Positions 32,385 through 41,131 of a DNA stretch of 64,000 nt are shown here, in pieces. Position 1 is the stretch's first letter, and the number at the start of each line of letters is the position of its first letter. The position numbers and the translations under genes are program-made. Location of the stretch: assembly GCF_014930365.1 (NCBI RefSeq), contig NZ_JABXWI010000008.1:416202-480201 (forward strand), in the 5' to 3' direction. This DNA comes from Streptomyces caniscabiei. Its GTDB lineage: Bacteria > Actinomycetota > Actinomycetes > Streptomycetales > Streptomycetaceae. A model generated the notes under the pieces. It did not search any database, had not been told where the DNA came from, and worked only from the letters and a program-made list of their open reading frames with translations.

Positions 32385-34568
32385 ATGCGAACCCTGCTCG
32401 TCGACAACTACGACTCGTACACCTACAACCTCTTCCAGCTGATCGCGCAGGTGAACGGGGCCGAGCCCGTGGTCCTGCACAACGACTCACCGGACTGCGC
32501 CGACCTCGACCTGAACGACTTCGACAACGTGGTGATCTCTCCCGGTCCCGGCGATCCCACCCGGCCCAAGGACTTCGGCGCCTGCGCGCCGATCATCGAA
32601 TCCGCCCGGCTGCCCGTCCTCGGGGTGTGTCTGGGCCACCAGGGCATCGCCGCCGGCTCGGGCGCGGAGATCGTGCGGGCGCCCGCGGCCAGGCACGGGC
32701 ACCTCACCGCCGTACGGCACGACGGACGCGAGCTCTTCCACGGCCTCCCGCAGGACTTCACCGCCGTGCGCTACCACTCGCTGTGCGTGCGCGAGCCGCT
32801 GCCGCCGGAGCTGGAGGCGACCGCGTGGGCCGAGGACGGGGTGCTGATGGGCCTGCGGCACCGTACCCGCCCGCTGTGGGGGGTCCAGTTCCACCCGGAG
32901 TCGGTCGCCACCGAGTTCGGGTACGAGCTGCTCGGCAACTTCCGCGATCTCACCGAGCGTTGGCACCACGCCCGCGGTTCCGCCCGCCGGAGCGGGCCGT
33001 CCCGTTCCGGGACCCGTCTCGCCCCGGTCGGGACCGGCGCACGGCCCGCACCCCGGCCCGTCGAGGCCCGTCCCTACCGCCTGCACTCCCGGATCATGGA
33101 GTCGGCGGTGGACACCGAGGCCGCCTTCACCCGGCTCTTCGCCGACTCCTCGCACGCCTTCTGGCTCGACAGTTCCCTGATCGACCCCCGGCTGTCCCGC
33201 TTCTCGTTCCTCGGCGACGCCTCCGGTCCGCTCTCCGAGATCGTCCGCTACCGCGTCGGCGACGGCGCCGTCGAGGTCACGGCGGCGGGCGGGCCGCCCC
33301 GACGCGTCGACGGCACCGTCTTCGACTACCTCCAGACGGCTCTGCGCGCCCGCCGTGTCGAGAGCCCCGCCCTGCCCGTCGACTTCGCCTGCGGCTACGT
33401 CGGCTACTTCGGCTACGAACTCAAGGCCGACTGCGGCGGCGGCGCGAAGCACACCTCGCCCACCCCGGACGCGTACTGGATCTTCGCCGACCGGCTGATC
33501 GCGGTCGACCACCAGCAGGGCGCCACCTATCTGCTGGCCCTCAGCGACGGCAGCCCGCGCTCCGACCGGGACGCGACGGTCTGGCTGGAGGGCACCGCCG
33601 CCGCGCTCGCCGGGCTGCCCCGCCCCCGGCCCACCCCCGTCCCCGACCAGCAGGCCGTCGACAACGCGCTGCTGGAACCGGCGCTCGTCCGCGACCGCGC
33701 CCAGTACCTCGACGACATAGCCGCCTGCCGGCAGCAGCTGCTCGCCGGGGAGAGCTACGAGATCTGCCTGACCAACGCCGTCCGGGCGCCCCGCCCCGCC
33801 GACGGACTGCGTTTCTACCGGTCGCTCAGACGCTCCAACCCGGCCCCGTACGCCGCCTATCTGCGCCTCGACGGCATGGAGATCGCCTGTTCCTCCCCGG
33901 AACGGTTCCTGCGCATCACCCGCGACGGCATGGTGGAGACCAAGCCCATCAAGGGCACCGCCCGGCGCGGCGCGGACGAGGCGGAGGACTCCAGGCTGCG
34001 CCGGGAGCTGACGACCAGCGCCAAGGTCCGGGCCGAGAACCTCATGATCGTCGACTTGCTCCGCAACGACCTCGGCCGGGTGTGCGAGGTCGGAAGCGTC
34101 ACCGTCCCCCGGCTGATGCGCACGGAGACCTACGCCACCGTGCACCAGCTGGTGTCCACCGTCCGCGGCCGGCTGCGCTCCGACGCGGACGCCCTGGACT
34201 GCGTCCGCGCCTGCTTCCCCGGCGGCTCGATGACGGGGGCGCCGAAACTGCGGACGCTGGACATCATCGACTCCCTGGAGACCGAGGCGCGCGGCGTCTA
34301 CTCGGGCGCCATCGGCTTCCTGTCCTGCAACGGCACCGCCGACCTGAACATAGTGATCCGCACAGCCGTACTGACGGACGAGGGTCTGCACGCCGGCGCC
34401 GGCGGTGCCATCGTGCTCGACTCCGATCTCGTCGAGGAGTACGAGGAGATGCTGCTGAAAGCGGCCACATCGCTGCGGGTGCTGCTCACGGCCACGTCCG
34501 GGCAGGACACCGCGCCCGCGACCGAGCGCGCGGTACCGGCACGGGCCGCGGAGGGCGGGTTCCGATGA
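32385..34568 (+). CDS. pabAB: fused aminodeoxychorismate synthase (PabA-PabB)
   Basis: The protein has 727 residues. Residues 1-195 are a class I glutamine amidotransferase with triad Cys82, His170 and Glu172. A disordered Arg/Pro linker (about 200-235) leads to the PabB/TrpE-like chorismate-binding domain (about 240-720), with Lys-Pro-Ile-Lys-Gly-Thr, Ala-Glu-Asn-Leu-Met-Ile-Val-Asp-Leu and Gly-Ser-Met-Thr-Gly-Ala-Pro-Lys. Amidotransferase-first order is that of fused PabAB known from PABA-derived antibiotic producers, and not of PhzE, where the order is reversed. Product: 4-amino-4-deoxychorismate. GGGAGG precedes the ATG; the end overlaps nasC by four bases. Confidence 0.92.
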   Translation: MRTLLVDNYDSYTYNLFQLIAQVNGAEPVVLHNDSPDCADLDLNDFDNVVISPGPGDPTRPKDFGACAPIIESARLPVLGVCLGHQGIAAGSGAEIVRAPAARHGHLTAVRHDGRELFHGLPQDFTAVRYHSLCVREPLPPELEATAWAEDGVLMGLRHRTRPLWGVQFHPESVATEFGYELLGNFRDLTERWHHARGSARRSGPSRSGTRLAPVGTGARPAPRPVEARPYRLHSRIMESAVDTEAAFTRLFADSSHAFWLDSSLIDPRLSRFSFLGDASGPLSEIVRYRVGDGAVEVTAAGGPPRRVDGTVFDYLQTALRARRVESPALPVDFACGYVGYFGYELKADCGGGAKHTSPTPDAYWIFADRLIAVDHQQGATYLLALSDGSPRSDRDATVWLEGTAAALAGLPRPRPTPVPDQQAVDNALLEPALVRDRAQYLDDIAACRQQLLAGESYEICLTNAVRAPRPADGLRFYRSLRRSNPAPYAAYLRLDGMEIACSSPERFLRITRDGMVETKPIKGTARRGADEAEDSRLRRELTTSAKVRAENLMIVDLLRNDLGRVCEVGSVTVPRLMRTETYATVHQLVSTVRGRLRSDADALDCVRACFPGGSMTGAPKLRTLDIIDSLETEARGVYSGAIGFLSCNGTADLNIVIRTAVLTDEGLHAGAGGAIVLDSDLVEEYEEMLLKAATSLRVLLTATSGQDTAPATERAVPARAAEGGFR

Positions 34569-36715
34569 GCGAGCGGGCCGACGGCGTCCGTACGCACTGC
34601 CCGTACTGCTCCCTGCAGTGCGGGACGGTGCTGCGGCCCGACCCGGGCGGCGCGGCGCCCCTCGCCGTCGCCGGGTGGCCGGAGTTCCCGGTCAGCCAGG
34701 GAGCGCTGTGCGGGAAGGGGCAGAGCGCCGTCGACCTGCTGGACCCGGCGGGCCGGCTCACCACCCCCCTGGTGCGCGACGGGCGGGGCACGCCGTTACG
34801 GCCCGCCACCTGGGACGAGGCGCTCGGGCGGGTGACCTCGGGCATCCGGTCGGCGCAGCGCGCGTACGGCCGGGACGCCGTCGGGGTGTTCGGCGGCGGC
34901 GGGCTGACCAACGAGAAGGCGTATCTGCTGGGCAAGTTCGCCCGCGTCGCGCTCGGCACGTCGGCGATCGACTACAACGGCCGCTTCTGCATGTCGTCGG
35001 CGGCGGCCGCCGCCAACCGGGCCTTCGGCCTGGACCGCGGTCTGCCGTTCCCGCTCGCCGACGTCGCCGGCACCGACTGCCTCCTGCTGGTCGGCGCCAA
35101 CCCGGCCGACACCATGCCGCCCGCCCTGCGCCACCTCACCCGACTCGCCGACCGAGGCGGCCGGTTGATCGTGGTGGACCCCCGCCGTACCCGCACCGCC
35201 GCGCGGGCCGACCTGCACCTGCGCCCCCTGCCCGGCACCGACCTCGCCCTGGCCCTCGGCATGCTGCACATCGCCCTCGCCGAGGGTCATGTCGACGAGG
35301 ACTTCGTCGCCGCCCGCACGACGGGCTTCGAGGCCGTACGCGCCACGGCGACGGAGTACTGGCCGGCCCGCGTCGAAGCCCTGACCGGCGTGCCCGCCCA
35401 CCACATACGCGAAGCCGTGACGATGTTCGCCCAGGCACCCACCGGCATGGTGCTCACGGCCCGGGGCAGCGAGCAGCACAGCAAGGGCACCGACACCGTC
35501 CACGGCTGGATCAACCTCTGTCTCGCCCTCGGCAAGGCGGGCCGCCCCCACAGCGGATACGGCTGCCTCACCGGCCAGGGCAACGGGCAGGGCGGGCGCG
35601 AGCACGGCCAGAAGGCCGACCAACTGCCCGGCTACCGCGGTCTGGACGACCCGGCGGCGCGCGAACACATCGCCCGTGTCTGGGGCGTCACCCCCGCCGA
35701 ACTGCCCGGCCCCGGCACCTCGGCCTACGAGATGCTCGACACCGCGGGCACACCCGACGGGGTCCGGGCACTGCTGGTCATCGGCTCCAACCCGGCCGTG
35801 TCCGCGCCGCACGCCGGCCACGTGGAGCGGCGGCTGCGGGAGCTGGACCTGCTCGTGGTGGTGGACGTCGTACGCTCCGAGACGGCCGAACTCGCCGATG
35901 TCGTGCTGCCGTCGGCCCAGTGGGCGGAGGAGACCGGCACCCTGACCAACCTGGAGGGCAGGGTGATCCTGCGCCGCAAGGCCGCCGAGCCGCCCGCCCG
36001 GGTCCGCACCGATCTGGAGATCCTCTCCGCCCTCGCGGCACGGCTGGGCCGTACCGAGGGCTTCCCGGCCGACCCCCGTCTCGTCTTCGACGAACTGCGG
36101 GCCGCGTCGGCCGGCGGACGGGCCGACTACGCGGGGATCAGCTACGAACGGATCAGCGCGGAGAACGGGGTGTTCTGGCCGTGCCCGACGGAGGAACACC
36201 CCGGGACGCCCCGGCTGTTCCTGGAGTCCTTCGCGACGCCCGACGGCCGGGCCCGCATGGTGCCGGTCCACCACCGGCCGGCGGCCGAGACCACCGACGA
36301 GCGGTATCCCCTGCACCTGATCACCGGGCGGCTGCTGGCCCACTACCAGAGCGGGGCGCAGACCCGACGCGTGGCCGCCTCACAGGCCGCCGCGCCGGAA
36401 CCGTACGTCGAGATCCACCCCGCCACGGCGGCCCGGCTCGGCGTGGCGGACGGCGAACCGGTGACGGTGACCAGCAGGCGGGGCACCGCCGTCGCCCCGG
36501 CCAGGCTGAGCACGGACATCCGGCCCGACGTGGTGTTCATGCCCTTCCACTGGTCCGGGCCGGGACGCGCCAACACGGTCACCAACCCCGCGCTCGACCC
36601 GGTCTCGCGGATGCCCGAGTTCAAGGTGTGCGCCGTCCACGTGGCCCCGGTGGCCGCGCTCCGTCCCCGCCGCGCGGTACGGCCGTCCGCGGCGACCGCC
36701 GTACCACCCCTGTGA
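34565..36715 (+). CDS. assimilatory nitrate reductase catalytic subunit (molybdopterin, NasC/NasA type)
   Basis: The protein has 716 residues. The N-terminal [4Fe-4S] site is Cys-Pro-Tyr-Cys-Ser-Leu-Gln-Cys near residues 12-19, with the fourth Cys in Leu-Cys-Gly-Lys-Gly near 50. MGD-binding segments include Tyr-Asn-Gly-Arg-Phe-Cys-Met near 137-143 (the Cys there is the likely Mo ligand), Gly-Gly-Arg-Glu-His-Gly-Gln-Lys near 345, and a C-terminal molydopterin dinucleotide-binding domain (about 575-690). There is no Tat signal and no C-terminal [2Fe-2S] domain, so it is a cytoplasmic enzyme needing separate electron donors, which the next two genes can provide. It makes nitrite from nitrate. 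ATG 34565 overlaps the pabAB stop. Confidence 0.85.
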   Translation: MSERADGVRTHCPYCSLQCGTVLRPDPGGAAPLAVAGWPEFPVSQGALCGKGQSAVDLLDPAGRLTTPLVRDGRGTPLRPATWDEALGRVTSGIRSAQRAYGRDAVGVFGGGGLTNEKAYLLGKFARVALGTSAIDYNGRFCMSSAAAAANRAFGLDRGLPFPLADVAGTDCLLLVGANPADTMPPALRHLTRLADRGGRLIVVDPRRTRTAARADLHLRPLPGTDLALALGMLHIALAEGHVDEDFVAARTTGFEAVRATATEYWPARVEALTGVPAHHIREAVTMFAQAPTGMVLTARGSEQHSKGTDTVHGWINLCLALGKAGRPHSGYGCLTGQGNGQGGREHGQKADQLPGYRGLDDPAAREHIARVWGVTPAELPGPGTSAYEMLDTAGTPDGVRALLVIGSNPAVSAPHAGHVERRLRELDLLVVVDVVRSETAELADVVLPSAQWAEETGTLTNLEGRVILRRKAAEPPARVRTDLEILSALAARLGRTEGFPADPRLVFDELRAASAGGRADYAGISYERISAENGVFWPCPTEEHPGTPRLFLESFATPDGRARMVPVHHRPAAETTDERYPLHLITGRLLAHYQSGAQTRRVAASQAAAPEPYVEIHPATAARLGVADGEPVTVTSRRGTAVAPARLSTDIRPDVVFMPFHWSGPGRANTVTNPALDPVSRMPEFKVCAVHVAPVAALRPRRAVRPSAATAVPPL

Positions 36716-36741
36716 TCGGCGATCCATTCTCGGAGGTACCC

Positions 36742-37977
36742 GTGGGAAGGGAAGACGGCGCCGCGCGCCGCGTGCTCGTGGTCGGCTGCGGCATGGCGGG
36801 GGCCCGGTTCGCCGGCAGGCTGGCGGCCCTGAACCCCGACATCCGGATCACCGTCCTCGACGGCGAACACCGCCCCGCCTACAACCGCACGCTCCTGACC
36901 GGAGTCCTCGCCGGTCACCACCGTCCCGAGGACATCGCCCTGCCGCTGCCGCGCGGCATCGACCTGCGGGCCGGCGTCCGCGTCACGGCCGTGCACCGGG
37001 CCGCCCGCACGGTCGTCGACTCCACCGGCGCCGAACACCCCTACGACGCGCTGGTCCTGGCGACCGGCAGCCGCCCCCACCACCCCTGGCCGGACACCCG
37101 CCCGGCCCCGGGCGGACACCACCTCCACACCCTCGCCGACTGTCGGCACCTGACCGCCGACCGCACCGCCGCCCGTACCGCCGCGGTCGTCGGCGGCGGC
37201 CTGCTCGGCGTGGAGACCGCCCTCGCCCTCGCCGCCCGCGCCCTCCCGGTGACCGTCGTCCACCGGGGCCCCCACCTGCTCCACCGCCGTCTCGACACCC
37301 GAGCCGGAGCACTGCTCCGCCGCATCCTGGAGGAGACGGGCGTCACCGTCCGGACGGGAACGGCCGCGGCGGGCCCCGCCCACGGGCCCGGCGGCCCCGG
37401 GGTGCTCCTCGGGAACGGGGACATGGTGAGCGCCGAACTCGTCGTGGTCACCAGCGGTACGCGCCCGCACGTGGAACTCGCCCGCGCGGCGGGGCTCCCG
37501 GTGCGGACCGGGGTGGTGGTCGACGACTCGCTGGCCAGCGCCGGCGACCCGGACGTGTACGCCCTCGGGGCCTGCGCGGAACACCGCGGCATCGTGCACG
37601 ACACGGCCGTGCCCGCCTGGCAGCAGGCGGAGGTGCTCGCGGCCAGGCTCTCCGGGCACGACCCGCACGCGCGGTTCACGGGTGCCCGCACCCTCACCCG
37701 GCTCATCACGAAGGAGGTCGACCTGGCGGTGTTCGGCGAGGCCACCACCGCGTTCGGGGGCCGCGTCCGGGGCGGGCCCAGGACCGACGTGCTCTCCGTC
37801 TCGGACGATCGGCGGCGCGTCTACAAGAAGATCGTCACACGGGACGACCGTGTCGTCGGCGGCATCCTGCTCGGCGATCTGTCCACCGTCGACACCGTGC
37901 GCCGGGCCTACGAGAGGACCGAACCCCTGCCACCGGAACGCCTCCACCTGGTCTCGACCCTCGGAGGAGACGGATGA
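36742..37977 (+). CDS. NAD(P)H/FAD oxidoreductase, electron donor to nitrate reductase
   Basis: The protein has 411 residues with two Rossmann motifs, Val-Gly-Cys-Gly-Met-Ala-Gly near residue 14 (FAD) and Val-Gly-Gly-Gly-Leu-Leu-Gly near 153 (NAD). It shares the N-terminal NirB-like flavoprotein plan (Tyr-Asn-Arg-Thr-Leu-Leu-Thr) but has no siroheme or [4Fe-4S] nitrite-reductase domain. GTG 36742 has a GGAGG site; GTG 36712 overlapping the nasC stop is the alternative. It overlaps the next flavoprotein by four bases. Confidence 0.78.
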   Translation: MGREDGAARRVLVVGCGMAGARFAGRLAALNPDIRITVLDGEHRPAYNRTLLTGVLAGHHRPEDIALPLPRGIDLRAGVRVTAVHRAARTVVDSTGAEHPYDALVLATGSRPHHPWPDTRPAPGGHHLHTLADCRHLTADRTAARTAAVVGGGLLGVETALALAARALPVTVVHRGPHLLHRRLDTRAGALLRRILEETGVTVRTGTAAAGPAHGPGGPGVLLGNGDMVSAELVVVTSGTRPHVELARAAGLPVRTGVVVDDSLASAGDPDVYALGACAEHRGIVHDTAVPAWQQAEVLAARLSGHDPHARFTGARTLTRLITKEVDLAVFGEATTAFGGRVRGGPRTDVLSVSDDRRRVYKKIVTRDDRVVGGILLGDLSTVDTVRRAYERTEPLPPERLHLVSTLGGDG

Positions 37978-39563
37978 CCGCCCGCCGTCGTCGCCTGGTC
38001 CTGGTCGGCCACGGCATGGTCGGCCACACCCTGCTGACCGCGCTGGACGCCCGCGGCACCTTACAGGACCTCCGGGTGACGGTGGTCGCCGAGGAGGACG
38101 TACCGGCCTACGACCGCATCCGACTCTCCCGGTACTTCCGGGAGACCGACCCGGAGGACTGCCTGTTCCTGCGGGCCGGCCCCACGGGCCTGCTCCTCGG
38201 CGAGCCCGGCCTCGGCGACCGCGCCGGCATCAGGGTCCGCCTCGGCGACCCGGCCGTCGCGGTCGACCGCATGCACCGCCGGGTGACCACGGCCGCCGGC
38301 CATGTCGTCGACTACGACCACCTGGTCCTCGCCACCGGCTCCCGCCCCCTCGTCCCGCCCGTACCCGGAGCCGACGCCACCGGCTGCTTCACCTACCGCA
38401 CGGCCGCGGACGTACGGGCCCTCCGGACGCACTGCGAGACGGCTGACACGCGGGACGGCACGGTGATCGGCGGCGGACTGCTCGGCCTGGAGGCCGCCGA
38501 CGCGTTACGGTCCCTCGGACTGACGGTCCAGGTCGTCGAGTCCGCCCCCTGGCTGATGCCCCGTCAACTGGACGAGTACGGCGGCCGGACACTGCGCCGC
38601 CACATCGAGGACCTGGACATCGCCGTCCACACCGACACCCTCCTCACCGCCGTCGAGACCGACGCGCGCGACCGGGCCACCGGCGTCCGGCTCCAGCCGC
38701 GCGACGGAACGCCACCCGTCCACCTCCCCGCCGGTGTGGTCGTGTTCGCGGCGGGGGTACGGCCCCGCGACGAACTGGCCCGCGCCTGCGGGCTCGCCGT
38801 GGGGGAGCGGGGCGGCATCGTCGTCGACGAGACCTGCCGCACCGAGGACGAGCGCGTCTACGCCGTCGGCGACTGCGCGCTCACGCCCGACGGAAGCGCG
38901 CCCGGCATGCTGGCCCCGGGCAACGCCATGGCCCGGGTGGTCGCCGACCGCCTCACCGGCGGCAGCCGGACCCTCACCGGCTGGGACACGGCGACCCGGC
39001 TGAAGCTGCTCGGCGTGGACGTTGCCTGCTTCGGCGACGAGCAGGCGGCGCACGCGGGGTTCGAGGCCACCCATCTCGACACCCGCGGCGGGGTGTACCG
39101 AAGCCTGCGAGTGACCGGCGAGGGGAAGCTGCTCGGCGGGACGTTCGTGGGCGACATCTCCGGCTACGCGGCGCTGAGGCCGCTCGCGGGCAGCGGTCGG
39201 CCACTGCCCGCGCCTGTGGAGGAACTAGTCCTCCCCGGCCCGTTGCCGGGGCTCCCCACGCCCGTCGGAGCGCTGCCGGACGAGTCGGTCGTCTGCCACT
39301 GCCACAACGTCCCGGCGGGTACGATCCGCTCCGCCGTCCGGGCCGGCTGCGCCGATCCGGCGGCGCTACGGCACCGCACCCGCGCGGGCAGCGGGTGCGG
39401 CGGTTGCACGGAGACCGTGGCCGCACTGCTGGTCGAAGGGCTCCGCGCTCCCGGCATCGGCACGGCCGCGACGGCGGTGACCGGGAGCCCCGTACGGGAG
39501 CGGGCAGCGGCGCGGCCCGCACGCTCGCCCTCCCCGCAGTGCGCGGGGGGACTACCGGAATGA
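37974..39563 (+). CDS. NirB-N/NasB-like FAD reductase with C-terminal BFD [2Fe-2S] domain
   Basis: The protein has 529 residues. An FAD/NAD reductase (about 1-400, opening with Leu-Val-Gly-His-Gly-Met-Val-Gly) is followed by a BFD-like [2Fe-2S] domain at about 440-485, ligands Cys-His-Cys-His-Asn near 441 and Gly-Cys-Gly-Gly-Cys near 480. The siroheme half of NirB is missing, so it cannot reduce nitrite. This is the layout of the small electron-transfer subunit of assimilatory nitrate reductases (NasB). It is the last gene of the run and meets the GMC gene tail to tail, with only 5 bases between. Confidence 0.8.
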   Translation: MTARRRRLVLVGHGMVGHTLLTALDARGTLQDLRVTVVAEEDVPAYDRIRLSRYFRETDPEDCLFLRAGPTGLLLGEPGLGDRAGIRVRLGDPAVAVDRMHRRVTTAAGHVVDYDHLVLATGSRPLVPPVPGADATGCFTYRTAADVRALRTHCETADTRDGTVIGGGLLGLEAADALRSLGLTVQVVESAPWLMPRQLDEYGGRTLRRHIEDLDIAVHTDTLLTAVETDARDRATGVRLQPRDGTPPVHLPAGVVVFAAGVRPRDELARACGLAVGERGGIVVDETCRTEDERVYAVGDCALTPDGSAPGMLAPGNAMARVVADRLTGGSRTLTGWDTATRLKLLGVDVACFGDEQAAHAGFEATHLDTRGGVYRSLRVTGEGKLLGGTFVGDISGYAALRPLAGSGRPLPAPVEELVLPGPLPGLPTPVGALPDESVVCHCHNVPAGTIRSAVRAGCADPAALRHRTRAGSGCGGCTETVAALLVEGLRAPGIGTAATAVTGSPVRERAAARPARSPSPQCAGGLPE

Positions 39564-39568
39564 GGGAG

Positions 39569-41131
39569 TCACACGGCGGCTTCCCGGCCCCGGATCAGGT
39601 CCGAGGCCTTCTCCGCGATCATGATCGTCGCCGCGTTGGTGTTTCCCCGGACCAGCGTGGGCATGACGGACGCGTCCACCACCCGCAGCCCCGCGACACC
39701 ATGGACCCGCAGCTCGGGGTCGACCACACCGCCGATGGCGCAGGTGCCCACGGGATGAAAGAGGCTGTTCAGCACGCGCCGGGCGAAGCGCAGGATGTCG
39801 ACGTCGCCACGGGAGTCCGGCACGCTGAGCGGGGCACGTCGGTGCGCCTTGAGCGCGGGCTGGTCCGCGACGTCCAACAGGGCCCGGACTCCCCGGATCA
39901 CCGCCTGCCGGTCCTCCTCCGTCGTCAGGTAGTTGTTCAGGATGCGCGGAGCGCTGCCCGGCATCGGTGTGCGCAGCGAGACCTTGCCCCGGCTGGTGGG
40001 CGTCAGCAGCGTGGGGCCGAGCATGAACGCGTGCTCGAAGGGTGCGGTCAGCCCCTCGTCCAGGAACATCACCGGGCTCGCGGTCACCTCCACGTCGGGC
40101 GCGGCCAGCTCGGGCAGCGTCCGCAGGAAGCCGCCGGCCTCGCCGGCGTTGGAGCCGAGCGGGCCGCCCCCGGTCTCCCGCCACAGCAGCAGGTTCTCCG
40201 GCGTGACATCGGTCTCCCTGGTCAGGGTGTCCGTGAGATACACCAGCGCCACGTGCGGATGGTCCTGGAGGTTCTCGCCCACCGGCAGATCCACCAGCGG
40301 CGGAATGCCCATCGCCTCCAGTTCCGCCGGGATGCCCAGCCCCGAGAGCATCAGCAGCTTGGGCGAGTTGTAGGCCCCCGCCGAGACGACGACCTCGCGC
40401 TCGGCCCTCAACTCCACCACGGCACCGGCCCGTTCGGCGGCCACCCCGACCGCGCGCCCGCGGTCGCACACCACCCGGTGGACCTGGGTGTCGGTCAGGA
40501 CGTCCAGATTGGGCCGCCCGACGACCGGATGGAGGTACGCGGAGGCCGTACTGCTGCGCCGCCCGTCCCGGACCGTGACCTGGTACCAGCCGAATCCGTC
40601 CTGCTCGGGCCCGTTCAGATCGGGGTTGCGCCGGTGGCCGGCCTGCACACCGGCCTCGATCAGGTCGGCCATGATCGGGTGAGGCGAGACGATGTCGGAG
40701 ACCCCGAGCGGGCCGCCCACCCCGTGCAGTTCGTCGGCGCCCCGGGTGTTGTCCTCCGCGCGCCGGAAGTAGGGGAGCACATCGTCCCAGCCCCAGCCCC
40801 GGGCGCCGGCGGCGGCCCATCCGTCGAAGTCGAGTCGGTTGCCCCGTATGTAGATCATCGCGTTGGTCGAGGAGGACCCGCCCAGCGTTCTGCCCTGCGG
40901 CAGCACCCGCCGGCGTCCGCCCAGTCCCGGCTCGGGCTCGCTCAGATACCGCCAGTCGTACGCGGACTGCATCAGTCGCGGCCACCCCATCGGCATCCGG
41001 ATCTCCTCCGCGGTGTCCGGCGGACCGGCCTCCAGCAGCAGTACCCGGACCCCCGGGTCCTCGGAGAGCCGGGCGGCCAGCACACAGCCGGCCGAACCGG
41101 CCCCCACGACGATGTAGTCGTATGTCTTCAT
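39569..41131 (-). CDS. GMC-family FAD oxidoreductase (choline/alcohol dehydrogenase-like)
   Basis: The protein has 520 residues. It opens with the FAD motif Val-Val-Gly-Ala-Gly-Ser-Ala-Gly. The GMC signature Gly-Gly-Ser-Ser-Ser-Thr-Asn-Ala-Met is near residue 83, and the C-terminal catalytic His motif His-Pro-Val-Gly-Thr-Cys is near 460. It oxidises primary alcohols to aldehydes. With an acid-reducing pair in the neighbouring cluster it could interconvert an aryl alcohol and aldehyde, or it may belong to an unrelated catabolic pair with the MocR gene. The start codon overlaps the MocR stop (ATGA), so these two are coupled. Confidence 0.85.
   Translation of the reverse strand: MKTYDYIVVGAGSAGCVLAARLSEDPGVRVLLLEAGPPDTAEEIRMPMGWPRLMQSAYDWRYLSEPEPGLGGRRRVLPQGRTLGGSSSTNAMIYIRGNRLDFDGWAAAGARGWGWDDVLPYFRRAEDNTRGADELHGVGGPLGVSDIVSPHPIMADLIEAGVQAGHRRNPDLNGPEQDGFGWYQVTVRDGRRSSTASAYLHPVVGRPNLDVLTDTQVHRVVCDRGRAVGVAAERAGAVVELRAEREVVVSAGAYNSPKLLMLSGLGIPAELEAMGIPPLVDLPVGENLQDHPHVALVYLTDTLTRETDVTPENLLLWRETGGGPLGSNAGEAGGFLRTLPELAAPDVEVTASPVMFLDEGLTAPFEHAFMLGPTLLTPTSRGKVSLRTPMPGSAPRILNNYLTTEEDRQAVIRGVRALLDVADQPALKAHRRAPLSVPDSRGDVDILRFARRVLNSLFHPVGTCAIGGVVDPELRVHGVAGLRVVDASVMPTLVRGNTNAATIMIAEKASDLIRGREAAV

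Noticed and set aside
32385..34568. Reading pabAB as a phenazine-type PhzE or an anthranilate synthase
   Set aside because: Domain order is amidotransferase first, then the chorismate-binding domain, and no other phenazine core genes are present. A PabC-like gene in the same run favours PABA.
37974..39563. Calling this gene a complete nitrite reductase NirB
   Set aside because: At 529 residues it ends after the BFD [2Fe-2S] domain and has no siroheme/[4Fe-4S] half.
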